This document shows positions 1 to 7,702 of a DNA stretch of 62,965 nucleotides, piece after piece. Made by a program: the position numbers and the translations under genes. The number at the start of each line of letters is the position of its first letter. Positions within the stretch are counted from its first letter, which is position 1. Source of the stretch: JAGXLP01 sp964649445 (GTDB lineage Bacteria > Bipolaricaulota > Bipolaricaulia > M55B111); the NCBI GenBank assembly GCA_964649445.1, contig CAZYPS010000004.1, forward strand, positions 1-62,965. Direction: 5' to 3'. A model generated the notes under the pieces. The model saw only the letters and a program-made list of their open reading frames with translations. It made no database searches and had not been told where the DNA came from.

Positions 1-19
1 AGCAAAGTTTAGGGTCGAC

Positions 20-48
20 TTGACCTTTTTGCAATGTTATGATATCCT
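20..48 (+). promoter_or_regulatory. Candidate sigma-A promoter for prmC
   Basis: TTGACC (20-25) and TATCCT (43-48) are separated by 17 bases. Transcription would begin near 55, shortly before the inferred prmC start at 112. The -35 is good and the -10 mediocre. No other gene is readable between base 1 and prmC. Confidence 0.4.
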
Positions 49-111
49 TAAATTCACTTCGGGAGCCGCTCAGAAACCAGTTATAAAACTTGCCAAGACG
101 AGGGATATATT

Positions 112-972
112 CTGCCAAAAACTTGGACAGTTAAAGAAATTTTAGACTGGACGAGGGATTATTTTAAGGGGGCAGGGGTCGAAAGATCCCGCCTGGAGGC
201 CGAGCAACTTTTAGCCTACACGCTGGATATCGATCGTATTCAATTATATATGAATCCCGATAGGCCCCTTGACGAGGACGAGCTAAATAACTTTAGACCC
301 CTGGTGAAAAAGAGGAAATCCGGTCAACCATTACAGTATATTACCGGCCAGATCTCCTTTATGGGGCTCTCCTTAAACGTCGACGAACGTGCCCTGATAC
401 CCCGCCCCGAAACAGAAGAAATGACGGAGGAGATTCTTGGGGAGTTCAGGGATTACGAAGGAGTAAACGTACTGGATCTAGGTACAGGTTCCGGAGCAAT
501 CGCAATTGCTTTGGCACGCTTCCTTGTAGAACCTTCCATAACAGCAGTCGACAAGAGCTCCGAAGCCTTAGAACTGGCAAAAGAAAACGCTCGAGTTAAC
601 GACCTCGAGAACGAGATAGAATTTCGGCGATCCGACTGGTTTTCCGAAGTTTCAGAGGATTATGACGTAATAGTCTCCAATCCTCCCTATGTTCCGAGTT
701 CGAAACTTGAGGAGTTAAAAGAAGAAATCAAAAATCACGAACCCGCTGAAGCTCTGGACGGCGGAGAAGAGGGAATGAGAGAGATCAAGAAGATACTCGA
801 ACAAGTTGAAGTTCACCTCTCTGAATATGGTGCGGTCTTTCTGGAACTTGGGCACGATCAAGGTACAGAAGCCAAAAAATACGCCGAATCACAAAACCTC
901 CAGGACGTTAGGTTAATCGAAGACTCCCAGGGAACGGACAGGATTCTTCGTGGAACCAAGGAGGCTCAATAA
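112..972 (+). CDS. prmC: Peptide chain release factor N5-glutamine methyltransferase PrmC
   Basis: Methylates the glutamine of the GGQ motif in release factors RF1/RF2 using S-adenosylmethionine. The SAM-binding motif DLGTGSGAIAIAL and the catalytic NPPYVPSS are both present. The first in-frame ATG is at 250, but the reading frame is open from base 52, and codons 115-249 clearly encode the helical N-terminal domain of the family (for example ERSRLEAEQLLAYTL just before the ATG). No ATG, GTG or TTG occurs in frame in that stretch. A CTG at 112 (or ATT at 109) lies behind a GAGGGA ribosome-binding site at 100-105. I therefore place the start at 112, giving 286 residues, normal for PrmC. The stop overlaps the next ATG (TAATG). 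The product is certain; the start is inferred. Confidence 0.9.
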   Translation: MPKTWTVKEILDWTRDYFKGAGVERSRLEAEQLLAYTLDIDRIQLYMNPDRPLDEDELNNFRPLVKKRKSGQPLQYITGQISFMGLSLNVDERALIPRPETEEMTEEILGEFRDYEGVNVLDLGTGSGAIAIALARFLVEPSITAVDKSSEALELAKENARVNDLENEIEFRRSDWFSEVSEDYDVIVSNPPYVPSSKLEELKEEIKNHEPAEALDGGEEGMREIKKILEQVEVHLSEYGAVFLELGHDQGTEAKKYAESQNLQDVRLIEDSQGTDRILRGTKEAQ

Positions 973-1637
973 TGAGTAAGATAGTCCAAATAGCGGAATT
1001 ATCCGTATACGGAGAGGAAGACGAAGTTTTACTGGAAAACCTCAGCTTCAATCTTGATCGGGGAGAGGTAGCCCACCTTCCGAATCTTTCCGATCTTCAA
1101 TACAAGACACTTTTCGAAGTACTAACCGGTGACGTGTCCCCCGATACTGGCCAGGTCGTTCTCGGGGATCGGAATATCGTTCGATTGAGTAGGAAAAACA
1201 GAAAAAAGATGATGCGTGACGAAGTTAGTTTTCTTCCAAGTAATTTCGTTCTACCGAAAAAAAAGACTATTTACGAATCACTGAAATTCAAGCTAAATAT
1301 TACCAATGCAATGCCGGAAATCTCGGAAAGAATCAACGAAGCTCTGGAACTCACCGGTTTAAAAGCTGAAGCGGATCAATTGCCCCAGGAAACAAACGAA
1401 TTAGACCAGGTAAAAACAGCGCTGGCTGTATCGATCATAACGAGTCCCGAGTTACTAGTTTGCCTTAAACCATTTACAAGCTTAAACTCAAAAGGTATGG
1501 AAGAAATTACAAATTTATTAACCAGGTTAAAAGAACAACAACAGCTTAGCGTCCTCTTGTTGACAGACAGCATAAACAGTAAATTAAACGGAGTTAACGC
1601 AATTGAAACTAGTACGGATAGCAGAATAGTCAATTAG
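972..1637 (+). CDS. FtsE-like ABC protein with all catalytic motifs lost (pseudo-ATPase)
   Basis: The 221-residue protein has the length and fold landmarks of FtsE, the ATPase partner of FtsX in cell division. The P-loop region (about 36-46) reads HLPNLSDLQYK instead of GxSGxGKS/T. The Q-loop glutamine is gone (FLPSNFVLP, about 88-96). The signature LSGGxxQR is replaced by LPQETNELDQV (about 137-147). Walker B ends LLVCLKP where LLADEP is expected, and the H-loop histidine is replaced (LLLTDS). The reading frame is intact, overlaps prmC by one base and is followed six bases later by an FtsX-like gene, so it looks maintained and not decayed. Inference: a non-hydrolysing scaffold for the membrane partner. 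It could alternatively be a late-stage pseudogene, but no frameshift or stop is seen. Confidence 0.75.
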   Translation: MSKIVQIAELSVYGEEDEVLLENLSFNLDRGEVAHLPNLSDLQYKTLFEVLTGDVSPDTGQVVLGDRNIVRLSRKNRKKMMRDEVSFLPSNFVLPKKKTIYESLKFKLNITNAMPEISERINEALELTGLKAEADQLPQETNELDQVKTALAVSIITSPELLVCLKPFTSLNSKGMEEITNLLTRLKEQQQLSVLLLTDSINSKLNGVNAIETSTDSRIVN

Positions 1638-1642
1638 AAAAG

Positions 1643-2518
1643 ATGACTAAAGGCTTCTACTTCATAAAAGAGTTTGGGGGATTGCTGGATGGAACTAAAG
1701 TGGGCAAGGTTGCCGGCGCAATTTTAAGTATATTTGCTTTTATCGTTTTAATTTACGTTCTTCTCCTCCCAAAAAATCAGCCTTTACAGGTATCCTCCGG
1801 GCTGGAAAAGTTTCCCAGTGGTCACGAAACGCTGGCCCAGATTGAACAGGGGCTTTCATCCAATAGAATAGATGAATTATATCTTTCACTAAGAGATCTT
1901 GACTCGGTGGACAACCTAATACTTGTATTATCGGAAGAAGTTAAGCAGGGAATACTCAACGTCCCGCCCGAGATGTCCGAAAACTCCAATTTCTTTCTAA
2001 TTAAGACGGATAATAGAGAACAATTAAGGGAGGAACTGAGAACCCAACCGGAGATAAACATGATTACCACTATCTCCGGTGAGATAAAACGGCAGGACTC
2101 AGGTTCATTGTCCCTCTGGCTTAAAATACTGATTCTCGTAATAGGAGTAACTTTTGCAGGTCTGGCTTTTTACCTTTTAAGATCTGCCACGGAAGACATT
2201 CTGAGGGAATGGAAAGGAGAACTCCAGGTGGTTAAATTCTCCGGTCTGTCGAGGTTTTCGGTAAAATTCCCACTGGCCTTGCTCGGTACACTATTCGGAC
2301 TACTCGGTTCAGTGCTAAGCGTAGTACTTTTGTTCGTCCTGTCCTTTCTCGCTGACAGCGGAATACGGATAATCCATCAACTGCCAGGCTTACCCACAAA
2401 TACTTCCCTCCTGTTAATCACGGTCTGGTCACTCCTGCTGGGTCTCGTACTGGGCTTTCTGGCCTCACTTTCCAGCCTTCGGGTAGTCGATTTAATGTGG
2501 GACTCAGAAGAGAATTAA
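1643..2518 (+). CDS. FtsX-like membrane protein
   Basis: The 291-residue product shows the FtsX layout: a cytoplasmic N-terminus, a first membrane helix at about 22-42, an extracytoplasmic domain of about 110 residues, then three hydrophobic segments (about 155-178, 210-238, 253-280) and a short charged tail. FtsX normally relays ATP hydrolysis by FtsE to cell-wall hydrolases. Here the adjacent FtsE-like protein lacks catalytic residues, so the usual mechanism cannot operate unless another ATPase serves. Similarity was judged from topology and gene order, not from strict motifs. No SD is obvious beyond GAAAAG ahead of the ATG. Confidence 0.65.
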   Translation: MTKGFYFIKEFGGLLDGTKVGKVAGAILSIFAFIVLIYVLLLPKNQPLQVSSGLEKFPSGHETLAQIEQGLSSNRIDELYLSLRDLDSVDNLILVLSEEVKQGILNVPPEMSENSNFFLIKTDNREQLREELRTQPEINMITTISGEIKRQDSGSLSLWLKILILVIGVTFAGLAFYLLRSATEDILREWKGELQVVKFSGLSRFSVKFPLALLGTLFGLLGSVLSVVLLFVLSFLADSGIRIIHQLPGLPTNTSLLLITVWSLLLGLVLGFLASLSSLRVVDLMWDSEEN

Positions 2519-2541
2519 TTTACACAACCAGGTGATAACAC

Positions 2542-3084
2542 TTGAATAGAGAGGAAGCACTAAATCTTATTGAGGAAAACATATCTGAAGATAACCTGAT
2601 TAAACATATGAAAGCGGTAGAAGCCGGAATGAGGGAGTTAGCTCGTTACTTCGACAAGGACGAAGACAAATGGGGAATAGCGGGTCTGCTACACGATCTG
2701 GATTACGAGGAAACTGAAGAAGACCCTGATCGACACGGACTTTTAACCGTGAAAAGATTGCAAGACGAGGACCTGACCGAAGAACAATTAAACGCCATAA
2801 AAGCCCACGCAGGACAGAAAGCGCCGGAGACTAAAATGGAAAAATCTATTTACGCTACGGACCCATTGACGGGACTTATCGTCGCTGGCGCGCTAGTTCA
2901 CCCAGAGGGCTTGAATGAAATGGATCCCGAGTTCATCCGAAACCGCTATGGCGAAAGTAGTTTTGCAAAATCAGTGGACAGAGAAGCAATAGCAAGTTGC
3001 AAGAACCTCGGATTTGAACTCGAGGAATTCTTTGGCCTAGTCCTGAAAGGAATGCAAAACATCCAAGACGAACTCGGCCTTTAA
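2542..3084 (+). CDS. HD-domain hydrolase-like protein
   Basis: A 180-residue protein with a metal-binding HD domain: His22, the LLHDLD motif at 49-54, His65 and His89 match the H...HD...H...H spacing of HD phosphohydrolases acting on nucleotides or cyclic dinucleotides. The substrate cannot be read from the sequence. Translation starts at a TTG preceded by CCAGGTGAT. It is the last gene of the prmC/ftsEX-like unit and ends about 80 bases before a strong terminator. Confidence 0.75.
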   Translation: MNREEALNLIEENISEDNLIKHMKAVEAGMRELARYFDKDEDKWGIAGLLHDLDYEETEEDPDRHGLLTVKRLQDEDLTEEQLNAIKAHAGQKAPETKMEKSIYATDPLTGLIVAGALVHPEGLNEMDPEFIRNRYGESSFAKSVDREAIASCKNLGFELEEFFGLVLKGMQNIQDELGL

Positions 3085-3161
3085 ACAAACTACACTAATT
3101 CTATATAAGAGATAAAAGGGAAATAAAACCTGAATAACGACTTAATCTATTTTGAAAAAGT

Positions 3162-3192
3162 CAAAAACCCCGCAGAAAGCGCGGGGTTTTTG
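3162..3192. terminator. Bidirectional rho-independent terminator
   Basis: An 11-bp perfect stem, CAAAAACCCCGC with GCGGGGTTTTTG around a short loop, carries A and T runs on both sides. It lies between the convergent HD-domain gene (+) and rplQ (-) and can end transcription from both. Confidence 0.9.
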
Positions 3193-3216
3193 GCCTTATG
3201 TTAAACTCTTACGAAA

Positions 3217-3573
3217 TTATTTACTTTCCACAAAGGTAAGACGAGCCATCTCGGCGCCATCACCTCTCCTGGGAGGGAGGCGAAGAATTCTAGTGTAGCC
3301 ACCCTGTCTGTCCTCGTAACGCTTGCCCAAATCCTCGAACAAGCTCGTTACTGCTTCTTTATCGTTCAGAAAACTAAAGGCTCGTCTCCTGGCGTGTTCG
3401 TCCCCTTCTTTGGCTAGGGTAATCATCTTATCGGCAAAACGACTTGCTTCTTTAGCTTTTGCCACCGTGGTATCAACCTTACCGTTATTTATCAAGCCCT
3501 TCACCAAGTTAGCTACTATCTGCTTCTGGTGACTCGATTCGGCAAGATTCCAACCTTTTGTTTTATGATCCAT
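3217..3573 (-). CDS. rplQ: 50S ribosomal protein L17
   Basis: L17 of 118 residues, near the usual bacterial length, with the conserved core around EASRFADKMITLAKEGDEHA. It is the last gene of the ribosomal cluster. Its start codon overlaps the rpoA end by 11 bases, implying translational coupling, and the terminator follows about 25 bases after its stop. Confidence 0.97.
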   Translation of the reverse strand: MDHKTKGWNLAESSHQKQIVANLVKGLINNGKVDTTVAKAKEASRFADKMITLAKEGDEHARRRAFSFLNDKEAVTSLFEDLGKRYEDRQGGYTRILRLPPRRGDGAEMARLTFVESK

Positions 3574-4522
3574 TGTCCCCCTCCTCCTGATCGGCTAACG
3601 AATAGCCCAGTTCTTCAAGTTTGTCCTCGACCTTTTGAAGAGTTTTGCTTCCAAAGCCGTGAATATCGAGCAATTTTTCGGAAGTTTGACCCAGCAAGTC
3701 CTCGAGAGTTTCTACACCTTTTTCCTGAAGCAGATTACAAGCTCTCTGGTTAAATCCAAGATCCTCGAGCCTTTCTTCAAACTCCTCTGGTACCTCTTCC
3801 TCCACTTCCTGTAATGTCCCTAACTCACCAAAAGGATGTTCGGGCAAGTTAGAAAACAGCTCGAACCTTCTGGCCAGTATACGGGAAGCGCGACCTACAG
3901 CTTCTTCGGGCCTGATTCCTCCATCCGTCTCCAGTTCGAGTTCTAACCTATCACAATCTTCCTTACCCCCAGCCCTGACGGTCTCAACATCAAAATCTAC
4001 CTTCTGCACAGGGGAAAAGTTTGAATCCACTGGAATCACGGAAAGAGGAGAATCCTCGACCTTGTTTTCGTCAGCGGAACGATAACCCATACCGGCCTCG
4101 ACATCCATCTCCATGTTTAACTCTGCTCCGTCGGCCAGATGGGCAAGCACGTGACCTTGATCGATAACTTCTATACCTGATTCTACCTGGAGATCTCCCG
4201 TAACTACTTCCCCGGAACCTGATGCCTCCAAGTACATCTTTCTCTCTTCAGCTCTGTCAAGCCTGAGGGAGATCTCTTTTACGTTCATGAGGATTTCAAT
4301 TATATCCTCCCTAACTCCCTCTATAGTGTCGTACTCATGATACTTCCCGTCGAACCGGACCCTGGTCACGGCGGCTCCCGGTATCATTGACATTAGCACT
4401 CTACGTAAAGAGTTTCCCAGTGTTGTACCCATCCCTCTTTCCAGGGGACCGACTACAAGGCGGCCATACTTATTGTCTAATTCTTCGAAATGAACATCTT
4501 CTGGCTCAATAAATTCTAACAT
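3563..4522 (-). CDS. rpoA: DNA-directed RNA polymerase subunit alpha
   Basis: 319 residues. The N-terminal assembly domain (about 1-230) contains PLERGMGTTLGNSLRRVLM, the dimer interface that nucleates beta and beta-prime. The C-terminal domain (about 255-312) has the helix-hairpin-helix elements that contact UP elements and activators. Placement between rpsD and rplQ is canonical. Confidence 0.98.
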   Translation of the reverse strand: MLEFIEPEDVHFEELDNKYGRLVVGPLERGMGTTLGNSLRRVLMSMIPGAAVTRVRFDGKYHEYDTIEGVREDIIEILMNVKEISLRLDRAEERKMYLEASGSGEVVTGDLQVESGIEVIDQGHVLAHLADGAELNMEMDVEAGMGYRSADENKVEDSPLSVIPVDSNFSPVQKVDFDVETVRAGGKEDCDRLELELETDGGIRPEEAVGRASRILARRFELFSNLPEHPFGELGTLQEVEEEVPEEFEERLEDLGFNQRACNLLQEKGVETLEDLLGQTSEKLLDIHGFGSKTLQKVEDKLEELGYSLADQEEGDNGS

Positions 4523-4547
4523 TAGCCCTCCGCTATTTATTAATGTT

Positions 4548-5171
4548 CTATCGAGAGTAGAACTCTACAATTCTATTGACTTGAAGTGACTCCTCAACGT
4601 CTTCAATAGCGGGTTCAGTTAAAACAGAAGCTCTCATATTATCGGATTCTACGTCCAACCAGGATGGTATCCTGGAATTATCTTCGCCTACCAAACTTTT
4701 TAATCCGTCTTTACTCCTGGAAGAATCCTTATAAGAAACTACGTCACCCTCCTCAGTCATATAGGAAGGAATATCGACCGAACGGCCATTCACTTCAATG
4801 TGACCATGATTGACCAATTGTCGCGCTTGATCCCGCGACTCGGCCAAACCACTCCTATATAAAACGTTATCAAGCCTTCTCTCAAGCGTCTTCAGGAGGG
4901 CTTCACCCGTAACTTCTTTACTCTCGTCAGACTGTTCGAAGTAATTCCGAAACTTCTCTTCTCGAACCCCATAAATACGTCGGGCTTTCTGCTTCTCCCG
5001 CAACCTGATTCTATATTGAGACCACCTTGATCGACTCTCCCCGGCTTCACCAGGGGGATACGATTTTCTAGTCACGGGACATTTATCCGTATAACACTTA
5101 TCTCCTTTCAGGAACAATTTTGTTCCTTCACGTCTACATTTCTTACATTTAGCTTCGGTATCTCTTCCCAT
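4548..5171 (-). CDS. rpsD: 30S ribosomal protein S4
   Basis: 207 residues with the S4 RNA-binding domain (LVNHGHIEVNG). Cys9, Cys12, Cys26 and Cys31 form an intact zinc site, so this is the zinc-binding form. S4 binds 16S rRNA early in assembly and in many bacteria represses its own operon; no pseudoknot was searched for here. Confidence 0.98.
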   Translation of the reverse strand: MGRDTEAKCKKCRREGTKLFLKGDKCYTDKCPVTRKSYPPGEAGESRSRWSQYRIRLREKQKARRIYGVREEKFRNYFEQSDESKEVTGEALLKTLERRLDNVLYRSGLAESRDQARQLVNHGHIEVNGRSVDIPSYMTEEGDVVSYKDSSRSKDGLKSLVGEDNSRIPSWLDVESDNMRASVLTEPAIEDVEESLQVNRIVEFYSR

Positions 5172-5186
5172 ATTAATATCCTCCTG

Positions 5187-5522
5187 TCAACTATGTGCCC
5201 TGGGGGTTATATTTGTAACTTTGGTTACCTCTATTCCGGCTCCCTCAATCGTCTGAATAACAGAGTTCCTCCCTGATCCAGTCCCTTTTACGGTTACGAT
5301 AACTGATTTAACCCCGTAATCGCGTAATTCTTCAACTAAGTTCTCCGCAGCAACCTGTGCGGCGTAAGGCGTGCCCTTTCGCGAACCCTTGAAGCCCACA
5401 GCACCCGGTGTAACCCAGGATATTACGTCTCCATCCGTATCAGTCAATGTCAATATTGTATTATTGAACGAAGCATGAACGTGTACGCGCGCTTTATTCA
5501 GCTTTACTTGTTTTCGTGCCAA
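5187..5522 (-). CDS. rpsK: 30S ribosomal protein S11
   Basis: The uS11 core (HASFNNTILTLTD, GFKGSRKGTPYAAQ) is intact and the C-terminus is the usual basic NITPRAHS. At 111 residues it is shorter than the common 125-130 because the basic N-terminal extension is reduced. It sits on the small-subunit platform and lies between rpsM and rpsD. Confidence 0.97.
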   Translation of the reverse strand: MARKQVKLNKARVHVHASFNNTILTLTDTDGDVISWVTPGAVGFKGSRKGTPYAAQVAAENLVEELRDYGVKSVIVTVKGTGSGRNSVIQTIEGAGIEVTKVTNITPRAHS

Positions 5523-5552
5523 TTAAATCTCTCCCTGTTTCATATCCGAACT

Positions 5553-5912
5553 CTATTTGCCCGCCTTCGATTCTCGCGGACCCTTCCAAGTTCTCGCGTT
5601 GGACTGTGTTTTCTGTCCCCGGACCGGCAACCCTTCCTTGTGCCTTTCTCCTCGGTAGCAACCGATATCTTTTAACCTCTGAATATCCGCTTCGACCTTT
5701 CGCTCTAAGTCACCTTCCACACGATATTCATCTATCGCGTTTCTAAGTTTTGCTACGTCAGCTTCAGTAAGGTCGTAAACGAATTCATCGGGGTCTATAC
5801 CCGAAGTCTCAGCTATTTTTTTTGCGCGATGACTCCCTATACCTTTTATATAAGTAAGGGAAATCTTAACCTTCTTGTCTTCCGGAATATCTACACCTGC
5901 TAACCTAGGCAT
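5553..5912 (-). CDS. rpsM: 30S ribosomal protein S13
   Basis: 119 residues. It starts MPRLAGVDIP and has the helix-two-turn-helix ALTYIKGIGSHRAKKI-like region and the basic C-terminal tail that contacts the P-site tRNA. It follows rpmJ by 17 bases in the standard alpha-operon order. Confidence 0.98.
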   Translation of the reverse strand: MPRLAGVDIPEDKKVKISLTYIKGIGSHRAKKIAETSGIDPDEFVYDLTEADVAKLRNAIDEYRVEGDLERKVEADIQRLKDIGCYRGERHKEGLPVRGQKTQSNARTWKGPRESKAGK

Positions 5913-5929
5913 CCTTTATCACCTGTCTA

Positions 5930-6043
5930 TTAACCTTGCCGTTGTCTATGCTTCGGATTCTTACAAATAACTTCAACTCTCCCATTCCGCCTAATGATTT
6001 TGCAGTCGTCGCATATTTTTCTTACCGAACTTCTAACCTTCAT
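5930..6043 (-). CDS. rpmJ: 50S ribosomal protein L36
   Basis: A 37-codon gene starting MKVRSSVRKICDDCKIIRR. The zinc ligands CxxC, a third Cys and a His near the C-terminus (CKNPKHRQRQG) are all present, so this is the zinc-binding form. It lies exactly between infA and rpsM as in most bacteria. I translated it by hand: ATG at 6043, stop TAA at 5930-5932. Confidence 0.97.
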   Translation of the reverse strand: MKVRSSVRKICDDCKIIRRNGRVEVICKNPKHRQRQG

Positions 6044-6060
6044 ATTAAAAACCCCCTCAG

Positions 6061-6288
6061 TCAGGATTCTCGGTATACTATTCGACCTTTGCTCAAGTCA
6101 TGGGGTGAAAACTCTACCAGAACCCTGTCTCCAGGAACTATTCTAATGAAATGCTTCCTTATTTTGCCTGATATGTGGCAAATAGCTTCGTGTCCATTAT
6201 CAAGTTCGACCTTAAACATTGAATCAGGCAAAGCTTCAACAATTTCTCCCCGTTTTCTGATAATGTCGTCATCTTCTTCTTCAGCCAT
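6061..6288 (-). CDS. infA: Translation initiation factor IF-1
   Basis: A single OB-fold with the family landmarks VEALPDSMFKVELDNGH, ISGKIRKHFIRI and PGDRVLVEFSPHDLSKGRI. IF-1 occupies the A site during initiation. A GTG at 6303 is in frame, but the ATG at 6288 gives the normal N-terminus and 75 residues; the longer form would overlap the map stop. The N-terminus (AEEEDDD) is unusually acidic. Confidence 0.95.
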   Translation of the reverse strand: MAEEEDDDIIRKRGEIVEALPDSMFKVELDNGHEAICHISGKIRKHFIRIVPGDRVLVEFSPHDLSKGRIVYRES

Positions 6289-6292
6289 GTTT

Positions 6293-7048
6293 TTATAAAC
6301 CACCCCTGACTAAAACTTCAGGTCCGTCCTTTGTAGCTGCCACCATACCTTCAAAGTGAGCAGATAGATCGCGATCCGCTGTAACCGTGGTCCAGCCATC
6401 ATCTAAAACCTCAACTTTCTTATCATCAAGCTTGACCATCGGCTCTATACAGAAAACCATTCCTTCTTCAATTCTCTTACCAGTATCCGGCTCACCGTAG
6501 TTCGGAATTTGGGGATCCTCGTGCATATCCCGACCAATACCGTGGCCGACAAATTCCTTTACCACGTTATAACCTTCTTCTTCAACAAAGGAACCGATGA
6601 CGTGAGAAACGTCACCTATCCTATTTCCCACAGCAACTTGATCTATTCCCTTGGTAAGTGCCTGATCCGTCACTGTAATAAGATCCATCGCCTTATCAGT
6701 TACCTCGCCCACGGGAACCGTGGTAGCAAAATCGGCAAAAAGACCGTTCTTTTCAATCCCGATATCCAGAGAAAGCAAATCTCCTGACTCGAGTTTTCTT
6801 TCGCTCGGGATTCCGTGAACTATCTCTTCGTTCAACGAGGTACACAGAGAGCTAGGAAAGCCGCGATAATTCTTAAATGCAGGTGTTCCGTCCTCATTGA
6901 GAATGAGTTCTTCTGCGTAGTTATCCAGTTCCTGAGTAGTTACCCCTGGTTCAATTCTGGAAACTACTTTACCAAGAATCGTCTCCAAAATACTAGCGTT
7001 TTGTCTCATAATTTCAAGTTCCGAACTGGATTTTATCTTTATCATCAA
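6293..7048 (-). CDS. map: Methionine aminopeptidase, type I
   Basis: Removes the initiator methionine from nascent proteins. At 251 residues it is the type I size. Metal ligands are visible in order: Asp in SLDIGIEKNG, Asp in LFADFA, His in GHGIGRDMHEDP, Glu in FCIEPMV and Glu in HFEGMVAAT. Its start overlaps the adk stop by four bases. Confidence 0.97.
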   Translation of the reverse strand: MMIKIKSSSELEIMRQNASILETILGKVVSRIEPGVTTQELDNYAEELILNEDGTPAFKNYRGFPSSLCTSLNEEIVHGIPSERKLESGDLLSLDIGIEKNGLFADFATTVPVGEVTDKAMDLITVTDQALTKGIDQVAVGNRIGDVSHVIGSFVEEEGYNVVKEFVGHGIGRDMHEDPQIPNYGEPDTGKRIEEGMVFCIEPMVKLDDKKVEVLDDGWTTVTADRDLSAHFEGMVAATKDGPEVLVRGGL

Positions 7049-7701
7049 CCAGTACCTTGACCGAAGGCATTCTTAATTTCTTTGTATACCTCTTCCGGTT
7101 TCTGTTCCCCGTCAATTTCTTCGAGCAATCCTTTTTCCCGGTAAAAGTCGATTAAAGGAGCCGTTTCATCAAGGAACGTTTCAAATCTATCGCGGATAAC
7201 CTCTGGTTTGTCGTCATCTCGCTGATAAAGGTCGCCACCACATTCGTCACATGTTCCCTCCGTCTCAGGAGGTTTAAATAGAGTATTATATATCCTTCCG
7301 CATTCGGCACATACTCTTCTCGAAGACAACCTTCTGACGGATTCCGATTCCTCTATCTTTATATAAGCAACTAAATCTAGATCTATTACTGCTTCGAGCT
7401 TCTTTGCCTGAGTAAGGGTCCTTGGAAAACCGTCGAACAAATAACCTTCTGGGCCACTTAACCTTTTTTCCACCATGTCAACAACTAGCTCGTCAGGCAC
7501 CAGTTCTCCTTTATCCATGTACTCTTTTGCCTTGAGCCCCAGTTCCGTACCCTTGTCCACTTCGTCCCTGAGTATATCGCCCGTCGCAAGGTGTTCCAAA
7601 TTACGGTCTTCCAGAAGTTTTTCCGCCTGGGTTCCTTTGCCCGCACCCGGACCACCCAAAAGTACTACGTTCGGCTCTTTATCCCCTTCAGCAGCTACCA
7701 T
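7045..7701 (-). CDS. adk: Adenylate kinase with zinc-binding lid
   Basis: Catalyses ATP + AMP to 2 ADP. The P-loop is GGPGAGKGTQAEKL, the NMP-binding region has ATGDILR, and FDGFPRT is present. The lid carries CxxC...CxxC (CAECG and CDECG), the structural zinc site typical of Gram-positives and many thermophiles. It lies next to secY in the usual spc-operon position. Confidence 0.97.
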   Translation of the reverse strand: MVAAEGDKEPNVVLLGGPGAGKGTQAEKLLEDRNLEHLATGDILRDEVDKGTELGLKAKEYMDKGELVPDELVVDMVEKRLSGPEGYLFDGFPRTLTQAKKLEAVIDLDLVAYIKIEESESVRRLSSRRVCAECGRIYNTLFKPPETEGTCDECGGDLYQRDDDKPEVIRDRFETFLDETAPLIDFYREKGLLEEIDGEQKPEEVYKEIKNAFGQGTG

Positions 7702-7702
7702 C

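Noticed and set aside
2..142. Open frame at the window start in frame 2
   Set aside because: No similarity to prfA or any other protein I know, and it overlaps the N-terminal coding part of prmC.
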